From assembly GCF_010692745.1 (NCBI RefSeq), contig NZ_JAAHTB010000010.1:62001-126000 (forward strand): DNA of 64,000 bases, given 5' to 3'. The notes below the pieces were generated by a model that did no database searches, had not been told where the DNA came from, and saw only the letters and a list, made by a program, of their open reading frames with translations. Shown here piece by piece: positions 28,251-38,398 of this stretch (the first letter of the stretch is position 1; the number at the start of each line of letters is the position of its first letter). This DNA is from Methylobacterium sp. BTF04 (GTDB lineage: Bacteria; Pseudomonadota; Alphaproteobacteria; Rhizobiales; Beijerinckiaceae). A program made the position numbers and the translations under genes.

Positions 28251-28568
28251 GTGCTGCTGACACTGCGAATCGTCCTCGCCGCCGGCCTGCTCGGTCTCGG
28301 GCTCACCGGCTCTGCGACCGCGCAGATGCATTATCTCGGCGCCGATGGCCCGGTGGTGCTGCCCACCGATCTCGGCACCGGACGGCCGATTCCCGACGTT
28401 GCGCGCGCCATCCCGGTCCCGAGCGTCATGAATGGCGGCGGTTTCGGCCTCACCGGCACCGACTATTTCAGCGACGGGATCAACGAGGGCCCGCTCAACG
28501 CGCGCCACCGTCCACGCGAGTTCGTTCTGGCTCCGGCCCGGATCGGACCGCCGGACTTCCGTCGCTGA
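28251..28568 (+). CDS. Secreted hypothetical protein, 105 aa
   Basis: The start is GTG at 28251, preceded by AGGAG at 8 bases. It gives a clean signal peptide (MLLTLRIVLAAGLLGLGLTGSATAQ) and a mature ~80-residue protein with MHYLGADGPVVLPTDLG and many Gly/Pro residues, ending LAPARIGPPDFRR. Upstream codons in the same frame are not conserved-looking. No domain is recognised. It is convergent with the DUF2809 gene, 4 bases apart. Confidence 0.6.
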   Translation: MLLTLRIVLAAGLLGLGLTGSATAQMHYLGADGPVVLPTDLGTGRPIPDVARAIPVPSVMNGGGFGLTGTDYFSDGINEGPLNARHRPREFVLAPARIGPPDFRR

Positions 28569-28572
28569 CGGC

Positions 28573-28983
28573 TCACGTCCTGAACCGCCGGTCGAGAAAC
28601 CCGGCGGTGATGAGACCGACCGCATAGGCGACGAGATTCCAAGGCGAATACACGCGCCCGATCAGGAGCTTGCCGGCCAGGGTCAGGCGGAAGGCGTCGA
28701 GCCAGGGCGCATGAACGAGGCGGAACAACTCCACCGCCATGGCGATGAGCGCCGATATTGCGAGGATGCGCCACCGCGACGCCGGCCCCACAGCGGCGAC
28801 GAGACCGTAGACCATCGCGCCCCACAGCACCGAGCCGCCATATTTCACGACTCCGCCGGGGAGCCCCAGGGGCACCAGCCGCAGGGCCAGACCCACTGCG
28901 ATGACGACGCCCGTGGCGGCGAGGATGGCGATCCGCGCGCGCGTTCGGTTCCTGGGTCGAGACCGCATGTCGCTCGATTGCAT
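28573..28983 (-). CDS. DUF2809 family small membrane protein
   Basis: 136 residues with about four membrane segments and the family pattern VVKYGGSVLWGAMVYGLVAAV, VELFRLVHAPWLDAFRLTLAGKLLIGRVYSPWNLVAYAVG. The VELFRLVHAPWLD block with later LVAYAVG is typical of DUF2809; VanZ-like is the other possible label. Function is unknown. ATG 28983 is used, with another ATG five codons on. It lies divergent from prfB, with about 100 bases between the starts. Confidence 0.75.
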   Translation of the reverse strand: MQSSDMRSRPRNRTRARIAILAATGVVIAVGLALRLVPLGLPGGVVKYGGSVLWGAMVYGLVAAVGPASRWRILAISALIAMAVELFRLVHAPWLDAFRLTLAGKLLIGRVYSPWNLVAYAVGLITAGFLDRRFRT

Positions 28984-29086
28984 CGTGGGTTTCGCCGAAG
29001 GGGAGGGCCGAGCCGCCGTTTACACCACGGGGACGGCCCGGTATCACCCGTTTCCACACGCCTTGCACACGAGCCCGAAACACCAG

Positions 29087-30215
29087 ATGCGCGCCGAGAT
29101 CGAACAACTCTCGGATGCCGCCAAGCAGTCGATCGGACTGCTGAGGAGGCATCTTTGACTGGGATACCGTCGAGAAACGTCTCGCGGAGCTGAATGCGGC
29201 TTCGGAGAATCCCGACCTGTGGAACGATGCCGAGGCCGCGCAGGCCGTCATGCGGGAGCGGACGCAGCTCGATGATGCCGTCAATGCGATCAAGACGCTG
29301 TCGCAGGAACTGGACGACGCCGCGACGCTGATCGAACTCGGCGAGATGGAAGGCGATCAGGCCACCATCCTCGAGGGCGAGAATGGTGTGCGAGCCGCCG
29401 AGGCGGAAGCCGCGCGCCGGCAGATCGAGACGCTGCTCTCCGGCGAGGCCGATGGCTTCGACACCTATGTGGAGGTTCATTCGGGCGCCGGCGGCACCGA
29501 GAGCCAGGATTGGGCCAACATGCTCCAGCGCATGTATGGCCGCTGGGCCGAGCGCCGGAAGTACAAGGTCGAGATCGTCGAGTGGTCGGACGGCGACGAG
29601 GCCGGGATCAAGGGCGCCACGCTCATGGTCAAGGGCCACAACGCCTATGGCTGGCTCAAGACCGAATCCGGCGTGCACCGGCTCGTCCGCATCTCACCCT
29701 ACGATTCGAGCGCGCGGCGGCACACCAGCTTCGCCTCGGTGCGGGTCTACCCGGTGATCGACGACCGTATCGTCATCGAGATCAAGGAATCCGACTGCCG
29801 CATCGACACCTACCGGTCGTCCGGCGCCGGCGGCCAGCACGTCAACACCACGGATTCGGCCGTGCGCATCACCCACAACCCCACCGGGATCGTTGTGGCG
29901 TGCCAGCAGGAGCGCTCGCAGCACAAGAACCGCGCCACCGCCTGGAACATGCTGCGCGCCCGCATGTACGAGGCGGAGCTGAAGAAGCGGGAAGAGAAGG
30001 CCAACGCCGAGAACGCCGCCAAGACCGATATCGGCTGGGGCCACCAGATCCGCAGCTACGTGCTCCAGCCCTATCAGCTGGTGAAGGACCTGCGCACCGG
30101 CGCGCAATCGACCGACCCGGACGAGGTCCTCGACGGCGCCCTCGACCCGTTCATGGAAGCCTCGCTGGCGCAGCGGGTCTATGGCGGCACCGATGTCGTC
30201 GAGGATATCGACTGA
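29087..30215 (+). CDS. prfB: Peptide chain release factor 2, with programmed +1 frameshift
   Basis: RF2 ends translation at UGA and UAA. The gene is read as 29087-29155 then 29157-30215, skipping base 29156: 23 codons in frame 0 end at CTT TGA, where a +1 shift makes GAC. The joined product is 375 residues, a normal length. It has [17 protein letters not shown] (the SPF-type codon-reading tripeptide is SPY here) and the GGQ motif near residue 248 ([19 protein letters not shown]). Autoregulation: plenty of RF2 stops at UGA, while scarce RF2 lets the ribosome shift. Annotation without the shift would give a truncated or two-part gene. Confidence 0.97.
29144..29159 (+). promoter_or_regulatory. 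RF2 frameshift signal
   Basis: AGGAGG (29144-29149), three bases, then CTTTGAC. This is an internal Shine-Dalgarno sequence three bases before the slippery CUU and the in-frame UGA at 29156-29158, the same arrangement as in E. coli prfB. Confidence 0.96.
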
Positions 30216-30224
30216 GCGTGTGAA

Positions 30225-31511
30225 TCAGCGGGCGGCGATCAGGTCCGGCTCGATCGCCTCCGCGGCACGCAGGAACCGCTGGGGATCGACGGGTTCGCCG
30301 TCGATCCGGGTCTCGTAATGCAGGTGGTTGCCGGTCGAACGGCCGGTGGAGCCGACGCGCCCTATGATGCTGCCAGCTTCGACTCTCTGGCCCGGCACCA
30401 CATCGTAGGCCGAGAGGTGGGCGTAGCGGGTGGCGAGGCCATTGCCGTGGTCGACCTCCACCATGTTGCCGTAGCCGCCGTTGTAATCCGCGATGGTGAC
30501 CCGGCCCGCCGCCGTCGCCCGGGCGGGCTCGCCGCTATCGGCCCGCATGTCGATGCCCGTATGCATGGCGTAGCCACGGGTGAAGGGATCGAGCCGCGCG
30601 CCGAAGGTGCTCGACAGGTTGAGTTCGCCGGCGAGCGGCCGGCGGATCGGCAGCGTCGCGGCGACCCGGCGCAAACGCGCCTCCTCACCCACCGAACGTT
30701 GCGCCTGGGCGAGCGCGAGGCCAAACGGATCGGACGCATCGAGCGGCACCAGCGGTCCGCCGAGACCGGCCGCGCCGGCACGGTCGGCGGTCCGTCTCTC
30801 GAACCGGGACGGATCGAGACCGAGCCGCGCCACCAGGCCGCGCAAGCGCTGCGCCCCGCGGCCGGCCCGTAGCGCGATGCCGTCGACGGCGCGGGTCTGG
30901 GCCTCGGCGAGCCCATCGAGGCGCTGTTCGAGCGCGGCCACCTTGATACCGAGAACTCTGGCGGATTGGCGCCCCGTCGCGTCGGAGGCGGACTCGTCGC
31001 GGGTGCGAAGCTCCAAAGGATCGGGGGTCGGAAACGGCTTGGCACCGGACGCGGCCGGGCGTCTGCGGCCGAGTTCCTCGAGCGCGAAGTCGGACACCGG
31101 CACGTCGGCGGGCTGCACCTCGGGAAGTGGATGGGTCGCGGTATCGCCGGCCAGTGCCGCGAGTTGGGCCTGCCGGCTCTCCATCGCGGCCTGGCGCCGG
31201 ACGAGTTCGGACACGCGCTGGGCCAGCCCGTCCCGCGCCGCGACCTGCTCCATCGCCGTGCGGTCGAGTTGCAGCCGCAGGGCGCCGATCCGCTCCTCGT
31301 AGCCGTACTGCATCGCGCTCTGCTGCGACACGAAGCCGGCGAGCACCTCGTCGTGGAAGACCAGGTAGTACGTCGCTGCGCCGGCCCAGATCGTCGAGAG
31401 ACCGAGCGCCACGCCGACGAGGCGGCCATGGAGCCGGTCCGGAACCAGGCGGGTTCGACGCGGGGCCGGGGCCTTGCTGGAAACCTTGGCGGACCGAGAG
31501 TGTAGGGCCAT
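30225..31511 (-). CDS. M23-family (LytM-type) metallopeptidase
   Basis: A 428-residue envelope protein. Near the N terminus there is one membrane segment (LVGVALGLSTIWAGAATYYLVF, about 30-51). A coiled-coil region follows (Ala/Arg/Gln-rich, to about 150), and then a C-terminal LytM domain with HTGIDMRADSGEPARATAAG, YAHLSAYDV and HLHYETRIDG, keeping the metal-ligand histidines and aspartate. The likely role is peptidoglycan cleavage or regulation of amidases, as in EnvC or NlpD-like proteins. It is convergent with prfB, with 9 bases between the stops. Confidence 0.9.
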   Translation of the reverse strand: MALHSRSAKVSSKAPAPRRTRLVPDRLHGRLVGVALGLSTIWAGAATYYLVFHDEVLAGFVSQQSAMQYGYEERIGALRLQLDRTAMEQVAARDGLAQRVSELVRRQAAMESRQAQLAALAGDTATHPLPEVQPADVPVSDFALEELGRRRPAASGAKPFPTPDPLELRTRDESASDATGRQSARVLGIKVAALEQRLDGLAEAQTRAVDGIALRAGRGAQRLRGLVARLGLDPSRFERRTADRAGAAGLGGPLVPLDASDPFGLALAQAQRSVGEEARLRRVAATLPIRRPLAGELNLSSTFGARLDPFTRGYAMHTGIDMRADSGEPARATAAGRVTIADYNGGYGNMVEVDHGNGLATRYAHLSAYDVVPGQRVEAGSIIGRVGSTGRSTGNHLHYETRIDGEPVDPQRFLRAAEAIEPDLIAAR

Positions 31512-31604
31512 CGACGCAAACCTGATCCACGTCGCAGCATCTGACGGGATCAGGGTTAATGAAGTGCCAAAATAGGCCCGATGCGATTCACCAAGCCGGT
31601 CGGG

Positions 31605-32072
31605 TCACGCCAGAGCCTGGGCGGCGGCCAGGACCTCTTCGGCATGGCCCGGCACCTTCACCTTGGGCCAGATCCGCGCGATTCGGCCCGCGCGGTCGAT
31701 GAGGATCGTGGTGCGCTCGACACCCATGTATTTGCGCCCATACATGCTCTTCTCGACCCAGACGCCGTAGGCCTCCAGCATCGCCTTGCTCTCGTCGGAG
31801 GCGAGGGGAAAGGTCAGGCCGTATTTGGTGCGGAACTTGTCGTGGCTCTTCACCGAATCCGGCGAGACCCCGATCACGAGTGCGTCAGCCGCGGCAAAGG
31901 CCTCGCCGGCCGCGTTGAAGCCCTGCGCTTCCAGGGTACAACCGCTGGTATCGTCCTTTGGGTAGAAGTAGAGGACGACCTTACGTCCCTTGAGAGAATC
32001 GAGTCCGATCGTCTCTGCGCCGGCGCCCGGCAGGGTGAAGTCGGGCGCCTGATCTCCGGTATCGAGCGGCAT
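31605..32072 (-). CDS. bcp: Peroxiredoxin, BCP/PrxQ type
   Basis: A thiol peroxidase that reduces peroxides. The protein is 155 residues from the second of two adjacent ATGs, which has AGGAAGG at a good distance. The peroxidatic cysteine is in KDDTSGCTLEAQGF. The resolving cysteine that E. coli BCP has five residues later is absent (AQGF), so this looks like a one-cysteine or atypical member. GVSPDSVKSHDKFRTKYGLTFPLASDE is typical of the family. A frame runs further upstream, but no ribosome site supports it. Confidence 0.9.
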   Translation of the reverse strand: MPLDTGDQAPDFTLPGAGAETIGLDSLKGRKVVLYFYPKDDTSGCTLEAQGFNAAGEAFAAADALVIGVSPDSVKSHDKFRTKYGLTFPLASDESKAMLEAYGVWVEKSMYGRKYMGVERTTILIDRAGRIARIWPKVKVPGHAEEVLAAAQALA

Positions 32073-32224
32073 CATGCCTTCCTTTCGGCCGATTGATAGT
32101 GTGCGAGTGAAGAACGCCAGAGAGCGGGCCGCCAGCCCAAGCACAGCCCGCCCGAAAGACATTCCCCACGGAACAGCCGCTCGATAACCCGAGGGGACGT
32201 TCCGATCCAGCGGCTCAAGGATTG

Positions 32225-35200
32225 ATGGACCAGGACAGGGGAAAAGGTTTGCGGCCGGGACGGTCGCCCGGGCGGCGGCGTCCCGTGATGTGGCTCGCTC
32301 TAGTCCTCGTGCTCGGGCTGGGGCTTGCCGTCGGTGGTCTGGTCTGGCGGCTCTCCACCGGCCCGCTGCGGATCGACGGCATGTCGGAGCGCGTCGCCTC
32401 GGCCATCGCCGGCAGCGTCGGGCCGGGCTGGCGCGTCACCTTGCGCGACAGCGCCGTCGAGCTCGATTCCGAGAACTCCCTGGCCCTTCGGGTCGCCGGC
32501 CTCGACATCTACAACCCCGAAGGCGCCGTCGTCGTCCGCGCCCCCCAGGCGGTGGTGAGCATCGATACCTGGGCGCTTCTGCGCTTGTCGGTGAAGCCCC
32601 GCGCCATCGAATTCCGCGACCTGCAGATGACGGCGCTCGTCCACAACAACGGGTCGATCGCGTTCGCGGCGTCCGATCCGACGCAGGAGGGGGCGGTCGA
32701 GCCCCATACCCTGCCGAGCGTCGACGCGACCCTGGGGCCGGTCTCGCCGATCTCGGCGACGGTGGCGTCGATCTTCGGCGTGGTGCTCGATCCCGCCGGC
32801 ATCGTCGGCGCCCTCGACCGGGCCCGCATCACCAACGGACGCCTGACTCTCATCGACGACGATGCGCGCCAGCGCGCGGTCTTCGAGCACGTCAACGGCC
32901 TGTTCCGGCGCGACGCCAGCCGCGACGCCAGGGTGTTCGAGCTCAGGATCGAGGGCCCCCACGGGGAATGGCGCTTCGGTGGCGACCTGCACGAGGCCGG
33001 CGGCACCAAGCGGACCGGCATCATCACCCTCGACGACCTGCCGGTGACCGACCTGCTGCTGCTGTCGGGCCAGTCGAAGCTGCCGGTGGAGACCGATCTC
33101 AAGCTGTCGGCCAAAGCCGACATCGCCCTCGATGCCGGGCGCATCGAGACGATGACGGCGACGATCCGCACCGGCGACGGCAATCTTCTCATCGAGGAGA
33201 AGGACTTCAACCCCGTCACCATCGACAACGCCGAGGCCCAGGTGAGCTGGGACGAGACCAGCCGGGCGATGAAGTTCGACTCCCTCGATTATCGCGGCGC
33301 CGGCAATGCGATGCATCTCACCGGCTCGCTCGAAACCCGGACCGGCAACCCCGACACCGCCTGGACGCTGGCCCTGGCGGGCCGCGACGCGATCTTGCGG
33401 GGCGCCAACGCGCAGGACAAGCCGGTCAAGCTCGACATGGTCTCCGCCCACCTGACCGGGCGAGCGGGCGGCGTGTCGCTCGACGACATCACCGTCAAGG
33501 CGGGAGCGGCCAACGGCAAGATCACCGGCACGCTCGGCACGACCAAAGACGATGACGGCCTGACCCTGCACATCGTCGCCAGCGACACCGAAGGGCGCAT
33601 GGCCCTGCGCCTCTGGCCCGAGCACGTGGCGCCGCCGGCGCGCAACTACCTCGTCGACTACCTGCGCGGCGGCAAGGTCGATGCCGTCGACATCGTGGTC
33701 GACATGAGCGGCAGCGAACTCGCCGCCGCCACGCGGGGCGAGCCGATGCCCGACAACGCGGTCCATATCGACTTCGCGGTCTCGGACGCGACGCTGGCGA
33801 TCTCCGCCGATGCGCCACCGCTCACCCGCGGAAAGGTCGCCGGCACCATCACGGGTCTCACCACCAATATCCGCAACGTCACCGCCGACCTGCGGATGGC
33901 CGACGGCCGGACTTTGGCGATCTCCGACGGCGCGTTCGTCATCCCGCGGATCACCCCTGAAACGGTGGTGGCGCAGATCGGCCTGCGGCTCGGCGGAGGC
34001 GCCGACGCCCTGCTCTCGCTGCTGGAAACGAAGATGTTCAAGCCGCTCACCGGCATCGAGATCGACCCGGCGACAGTGAAGGGCAATGCGGATCTGCGCA
34101 TCGATTTTCCGCTCAACCTCAAGCGTATTCCGGAACTGGCCGACCTGCCGGTGACGGTCACGGGCACTTTCGCCGACATCGCGGTGGACAAGGCGTTCGG
34201 CAAGGATCGCCTGGAGGCGGGGCGGTTCAACGTCTCGTACGACCGCGGCGCCTTCGCCCTGAAGGGCGATGCCAAGGTCCTGGGCACCCCGCTCACCATC
34301 GACATGCGTCAGCCCAAGGCCGGCGCACCGGGCGAGGTCCAGGTCGCCCTCACGGTGGACGAGGCTCTGCGGGCCAAGAAGGGTCTACCGGTGGCGCCCC
34401 AGCTCGTCGGGGCGATCCCGGTGAAGATCTCGCTCCCGATCGGCCGGTCCAGTGGCGGCAAGCCGCCGATCCGGGTGGATGCGGACCTGGCGCGCGTCGC
34501 CATCGACGGGCTGCTGCCGGGGTTCACCAAGGCCGCCGGCAAGCCCGGACGCCTCACCTTCACGCTGCAGGAAACGGCATCGAGCGGGCTCGACCTGCGC
34601 GACATCGCCCTCGACGCCGCCCCCGCCCTGGTCCGCGGCACCGCATCCCTCAATGCAGACGGGCAGTTCGAACGGGCGGACCTGTCGAGCCTCAAGCTCT
34701 CGCCCGGCGACGACATGCGCGTCCAGGTGGAGCGCAACGGCAACGGTTACCGCGTCGCGGTCAAGGGCGCCGTGGCGGATGCGCGCCCGTTCCTGCGCGG
34801 GTTGACCGGCACCGACGGCAAGGCGGCCAAGGAGACCGCCCCGAAGGATATCGACGGTGACGTCACCCTCGGCATCCTCACCGGGTTCAACGGCGAGTCC
34901 CTCACCAATGCGACCGTCAAGCTGGCGATGCGCGGGCGCGACATCCGCAGCGGACGCATCCAGGGCAAGTTCAGCGGTGCCGCCTTCTCGGCCCAGGTGA
35001 CGCACACGGATCGCGCCGGGTCGAGCATCGCCATCGAGTCGGCGGATGCCGGCTCCACCTTGCGCTTCGCCGACGTCTACAAGCGGATGTATGGCGGCCG
35101 CCTCGCCATGAGTTCGTCGCTCAACGACGGCCCGCAGCCGGGCGTGGTGCAGATCCGCGAGTTCACCCTGCGCAACGAGCCGGCCCTGTCGAGCATCATG

Positions 35201-35671
35201 GCGCAGGGACCGGCGAGCAGCGAGGTCGTCGATTCGCGCGGGCGCAAGCAGGTGGTGCAGAACACCGGCAACGACGTCGCCTTCGACCGCCTGCGCGCGA
35301 ACTTCACCCGCACCGGCAGCCGCATCGATTTCACCGACGCGGCGATCTCGAACGCCGCCATGGGGTTCACGCTCAACGGCTACCTCGACACCGCCAAGGA
35401 GCGCACCGACATCAACGGTACCTTCGTGCCGCTCTACGGGCTCAACAACGTCGTGTCGCAGCTGCCGATCCTCGGCCAGTTGCTGGGCGGCGGCCATAAC
35501 GAGGGCCTGTTCGCGCTGAACTTTCGCGTGGCCGGACGCCTCGCCAAGCCCGACGTCACCGTGAACCCGCTCTCGGCCCTGGCACCGGGCATCCTGCGCA
35601 AGCTGTTCACCGCAGGCGGCGGCAACGAGGGATCCGCCGGCGTCACGCCGATGGGCGAGACGGAGCGGTAA
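32225..35671 (+). CDS. AsmA/YhdP-like giant periplasmic protein (DUF3971)
   Basis: A 1148-residue protein with one N-terminal membrane segment (about 22-44, VMWLALVLVLGLGLAVGGLVW), then a long, periplasmic, beta-rich body typical of AsmA-like/YhdP proteins, which span the envelope and move phospholipid to the outer membrane. The C-terminal AsmA-like_C region includes FDRLRANFTRTGSRIDFTDAAISNAAMGFTLNGYLD and PIYGLNNVVSQLPILGQLLGG-like residues, a hallmark of YhdP. The ATG at 32225 is preceded by AAGG. It lies between the peroxiredoxin gene (divergent) and tyrS (convergent). Confidence 0.85.
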   Translation: MDQDRGKGLRPGRSPGRRRPVMWLALVLVLGLGLAVGGLVWRLSTGPLRIDGMSERVASAIAGSVGPGWRVTLRDSAVELDSENSLALRVAGLDIYNPEGAVVVRAPQAVVSIDTWALLRLSVKPRAIEFRDLQMTALVHNNGSIAFAASDPTQEGAVEPHTLPSVDATLGPVSPISATVASIFGVVLDPAGIVGALDRARITNGRLTLIDDDARQRAVFEHVNGLFRRDASRDARVFELRIEGPHGEWRFGGDLHEAGGTKRTGIITLDDLPVTDLLLLSGQSKLPVETDLKLSAKADIALDAGRIETMTATIRTGDGNLLIEEKDFNPVTIDNAEAQVSWDETSRAMKFDSLDYRGAGNAMHLTGSLETRTGNPDTAWTLALAGRDAILRGANAQDKPVKLDMVSAHLTGRAGGVSLDDITVKAGAANGKITGTLGTTKDDDGLTLHIVASDTEGRMALRLWPEHVAPPARNYLVDYLRGGKVDAVDIVVDMSGSELAAATRGEPMPDNAVHIDFAVSDATLAISADAPPLTRGKVAGTITGLTTNIRNVTADLRMADGRTLAISDGAFVIPRITPETVVAQIGLRLGGGADALLSLLETKMFKPLTGIEIDPATVKGNADLRIDFPLNLKRIPELADLPVTVTGTFADIAVDKAFGKDRLEAGRFNVSYDRGAFALKGDAKVLGTPLTIDMRQPKAGAPGEVQVALTVDEALRAKKGLPVAPQLVGAIPVKISLPIGRSSGGKPPIRVDADLARVAIDGLLPGFTKAAGKPGRLTFTLQETASSGLDLRDIALDAAPALVRGTASLNADGQFERADLSSLKLSPGDDMRVQVERNGNGYRVAVKGAVADARPFLRGLTGTDGKAAKETAPKDIDGDVTLGILTGFNGESLTNATVKLAMRGRDIRSGRIQGKFSGAAFSAQVTHTDRAGSSIAIESADAGSTLRFADVYKRMYGGRLAMSSSLNDGPQPGVVQIREFTLRNEPALSSIMAQGPASSEVVDSRGRKQVVQNTGNDVAFDRLRANFTRTGSRIDFTDAAISNAAMGFTLNGYLDTAKERTDINGTFVPLYGLNNVVSQLPILGQLLGGGHNEGLFALNFRVAGRLAKPDVTVNPLSALAPGILRKLFTAGGGNEGSAGVTPMGETER

Positions 35672-35772
35672 AGCAGGACGCGGTAAAGCCGGGTCCGGTT
35701 TTCCGATCCGATCCTGCGAAAGCAACAGGATAGGGCATCGGCCCGGAGACGCTGTCCGGCCCGGTCCAGATC

Positions 35773-37035
35773 TTATCCGATCCGCAGGAGCACGTGCTTC
35801 TTGCGCCCGAACGACAGCTTGATCACGCCTTCGGCGGTGAGATTGCCGGCGCGCAACACTGCGCGTTCGTCGGTGAGCACCACGTCGTTGATCCGCAAAC
35901 CGCCGCCCTTGATCTGGCGGCGCGCTTCGCTCGTCGACGGCAGGAGCCTGGCGTATTCCGGGCCGAAGGCCGACAGCACGCCGAGCCCCGCATCGAGCAG
36001 GTCGGCCGAGACGAAGACGGTGGGCAGATCCTGCGCCACCATGCCCTCGACGAAGGTCTTCCGCGCGGTCTCGGAGGCCGCGTCCGCCGCCTCATGCCCG
36101 TGCATCAAAGCGGTGGCCTGCGTCGCCAGCACCTTCTTGGCCTCGTTGATCTCGGCCCCCGGCAGCGCTTCGAGCCGGGCGATCTCGTCCATCGGCAGCA
36201 ACGTGAACAGCCGGAGGAAGCGGCCGACATCGGCGTCCTCGGTGTTGCGCCAGAACTGCCAATAATCATACGGGCTGAGCATCTCCGCGTTCAGCCAGAC
36301 CGCACCGGCGGCGGTCTTGCCCATCTTGGTGCCCGAGGAGGTCGTCAGCAGCGGCGTGGTGAGGGCGAAGAGCTGCTTGGTGCCCATGCGGCGACCGAGG
36401 TCGAGCCCGTTGACGATGTTGCCCCATTGGTCGGAGCCGCCCATCTGCAGGGTGACATCGTAGCGGCGGTTGAGCTCGACGTAGTCGTAGGCCTGCAGCA
36501 GCATGTAGTTGAATTCGAGGAACGAGAGTTCCTGCTCGCGCTCCAGGCGCAGGCGCACGCTGTCGAACGACATCATCCGGTTGATGGAGAAGTGCCGGCC
36601 GACATCGCGCAGGAAGTCGAGATAGTTGATGCCCGACAGCCATTCGGCGTTGTCGACCATGAACGCGTCGGCGGAATCGGCGGCCCCGAAGGTGAGGAAC
36701 TTCGCGAAAACCTGCGCGATCCCGGCCTTGTTGGACTCGATGTCGGCCGCGCTCAGCACCTTTCGGCCCTCGTCGCGCCCGGTCGGATCGCCGATCCGGG
36801 TGGTGCCGCCGCCCATCAGCACGATCGGCCGGTGGCCGGTGGCCTGCAGCCAATGCAGCATCATGATCTGCACCAGCGAGCCGACATGCAGGGAAGCGGC
36901 CGTGCAATCGAAGCCGATATAGGCGGTGATCCGGTTCGTGCTCAGGAGCCCGTCGAGCCCGTCGAGGTCGGAACACTGGTGGATGAAGCCGCGCTCCTGG
37001 AGGATGCGCAGGAAATCGGATTTCAGGGCGGACAT
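35773..37035 (-). CDS. tyrS: Tyrosyl-tRNA synthetase
   Basis: Class I synthetase, 420 residues. It has the HIGH-type LHVGSL (50-54), [11 protein letters not shown], the tyrosine-binding [26 protein letters not shown] and KMGKT (237-241; the KMSKS loop). A C-terminal S4 RNA-binding domain ([19 protein letters not shown]) ends the protein. ATG at 37035 gives the family start [10 protein letters not shown]; an ATG ten codons earlier (37065) could also be used. It is divergent from anmK. Confidence 0.95.
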   Translation of the reverse strand: MSALKSDFLRILQERGFIHQCSDLDGLDGLLSTNRITAYIGFDCTAASLHVGSLVQIMMLHWLQATGHRPIVLMGGGTTRIGDPTGRDEGRKVLSAADIESNKAGIAQVFAKFLTFGAADSADAFMVDNAEWLSGINYLDFLRDVGRHFSINRMMSFDSVRLRLEREQELSFLEFNYMLLQAYDYVELNRRYDVTLQMGGSDQWGNIVNGLDLGRRMGTKQLFALTTPLLTTSSGTKMGKTAAGAVWLNAEMLSPYDYWQFWRNTEDADVGRFLRLFTLLPMDEIARLEALPGAEINEAKKVLATQATALMHGHEAADAASETARKTFVEGMVAQDLPTVFVSADLLDAGLGVLSAFGPEYARLLPSTSEARRQIKGGGLRINDVVLTDERAVLRAGNLTAEGVIKLSFGRKKHVLLRIG

Positions 37036-37176
37036 CGAAAAAGCCGTCTCGTCTGTGGGGCGCATCGCTGCGGTGGGACAAGGCCCGCGCCCGCATGGTA
37101 GCTCGCTGATCGCATACATCAGATGGAGCGGGCTCGTAGCATCCCACGCTCCGAAAGGCACGGGGGCGAGACGGCC

Positions 37177-38316
37177 ATGACCATGATGCGCGCGATCGGC
37201 CTGATGAGCGGCACCTCCCTCGACGGGGTCGACGTCGCCCTGATCGAGACCGACGGGCAGGATGTCCGCGTCGTCCGGAGCCATAACGGCTATCTCGAAC
37301 CGCTCGGGCCGACGGGCTACCGCGGCTACACCGACGAGGACCGCGAGCTGCTGCGCCGGGCGCTGGTGGATTCCGAAGCCGTCGCTGCGCGCGAAGATCG
37401 GCCGGGCTGCCTTCCCCAGGCCGAAGCCTTCGTCACCGCGGCGCATGCGGAGGCGGTGGAGAGCTTCCTGGCCGATAACGGCCTGAAGGCCTCCGACATC
37501 GATGTGGTCGGCTTCCACGGCCAGACCGTGGTCCACCGCCCCGACCAGCGCATGAGCGTGCAGATCGGCGACGGCGCCGCGCTCAGCCGCCGCCTCGGGA
37601 TTCCGGTGGTGTCGGATCTGCGCCATGCCGATATCGCCGCGGGCGGGCAGGGGGCACCGCTGGTGCCGGTGTTCCATCAGGCGCTCGCCCGGGCCTCCGG
37701 CTTCGAGGGGGCCCTCGGCATCCTCAACATCGGCGGCGTCGCCAACGCGACGCTGATCGCGTCGAACGGCGACGTCATCGCCTTCGATACCGGGCCCGGC
37801 AATGCCCTGATCGACGACTGGATGCGCGAACGCACCGGCCGCCCCCTGGACGACGGCGGCCGCACGGCGGCCCGCGGGCGCCCCGACGAACCGCTGCTGG
37901 CGTGGCTACTGATCCACCCGTTCTTTGCCCGGCGCCCACCGAAATCCCTCGACCGGAACTGGTTCTCGCACAAGCTCGCCGGGCAGCTCTCGACCGAGGA
38001 CGGCGCGGCGACGCTCACCGCCTTCACCGCGCGGGCGGTGGCCCGCGCCCTCGACCACGCCCCCGAGATCCCGACCCGCTGGATCGTGGCCGGCGGCGGC
38101 GCCCGCAACGGCGAGCTGGTGCGGCTGCTGAACTACCATTTGCGCGCCGAGATCACGACGGCGGACGCCATCGGCTGGTCCTCGGCCTATCTCGAAGCGC
38201 AGGCTTTCGCCCATCTCGCCGTGCGCTCGCTCAAGGGTCTGCCGATCACCTTTCCGAGCACCACCGGCGTGCAGGTGCCCATGACGGGCGGCGTGTTGGC
38301 GCGACCGGGGGATTGA
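37177..38316 (+). CDS. anmK: Anhydro-N-acetylmuramic acid kinase
   Basis: This enzyme recycles murein sugars by phosphorylating anhydroMurNAc to MurNAc-6-phosphate. The 379-residue protein has the phosphate-binding [12 protein letters not shown] at the N terminus, [12 protein letters not shown] (about 115), [35 protein letters not shown] and [15 protein letters not shown] 37177 with GGCGAG upstream is better than starts further 5'. It lies divergent from tyrS, and aroC follows 82 bases later. Confidence 0.96.
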   Translation: MTMMRAIGLMSGTSLDGVDVALIETDGQDVRVVRSHNGYLEPLGPTGYRGYTDEDRELLRRALVDSEAVAAREDRPGCLPQAEAFVTAAHAEAVESFLADNGLKASDIDVVGFHGQTVVHRPDQRMSVQIGDGAALSRRLGIPVVSDLRHADIAAGGQGAPLVPVFHQALARASGFEGALGILNIGGVANATLIASNGDVIAFDTGPGNALIDDWMRERTGRPLDDGGRTAARGRPDEPLLAWLLIHPFFARRPPKSLDRNWFSHKLAGQLSTEDGAATLTAFTARAVARALDHAPEIPTRWIVAGGGARNGELVRLLNYHLRAEITTADAIGWSSAYLEAQAFAHLAVRSLKGLPITFPSTTGVQVPMTGGVLARPGD

Positions 38317-38398
38317 TGCCCCTTCGATTGTGCCGCAGGCCCCGGTGGCGCGCCGGGCATTTGTGACTCGTCCCGTCCCGCGCTAGAGCGGGAGCGTC

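Noticed and set aside
35700..35770. Weak inverted repeats between the AsmA-like gene and tyrS as a terminator.
   Set aside because: The stems are short and bulged, with no T tract on either strand.
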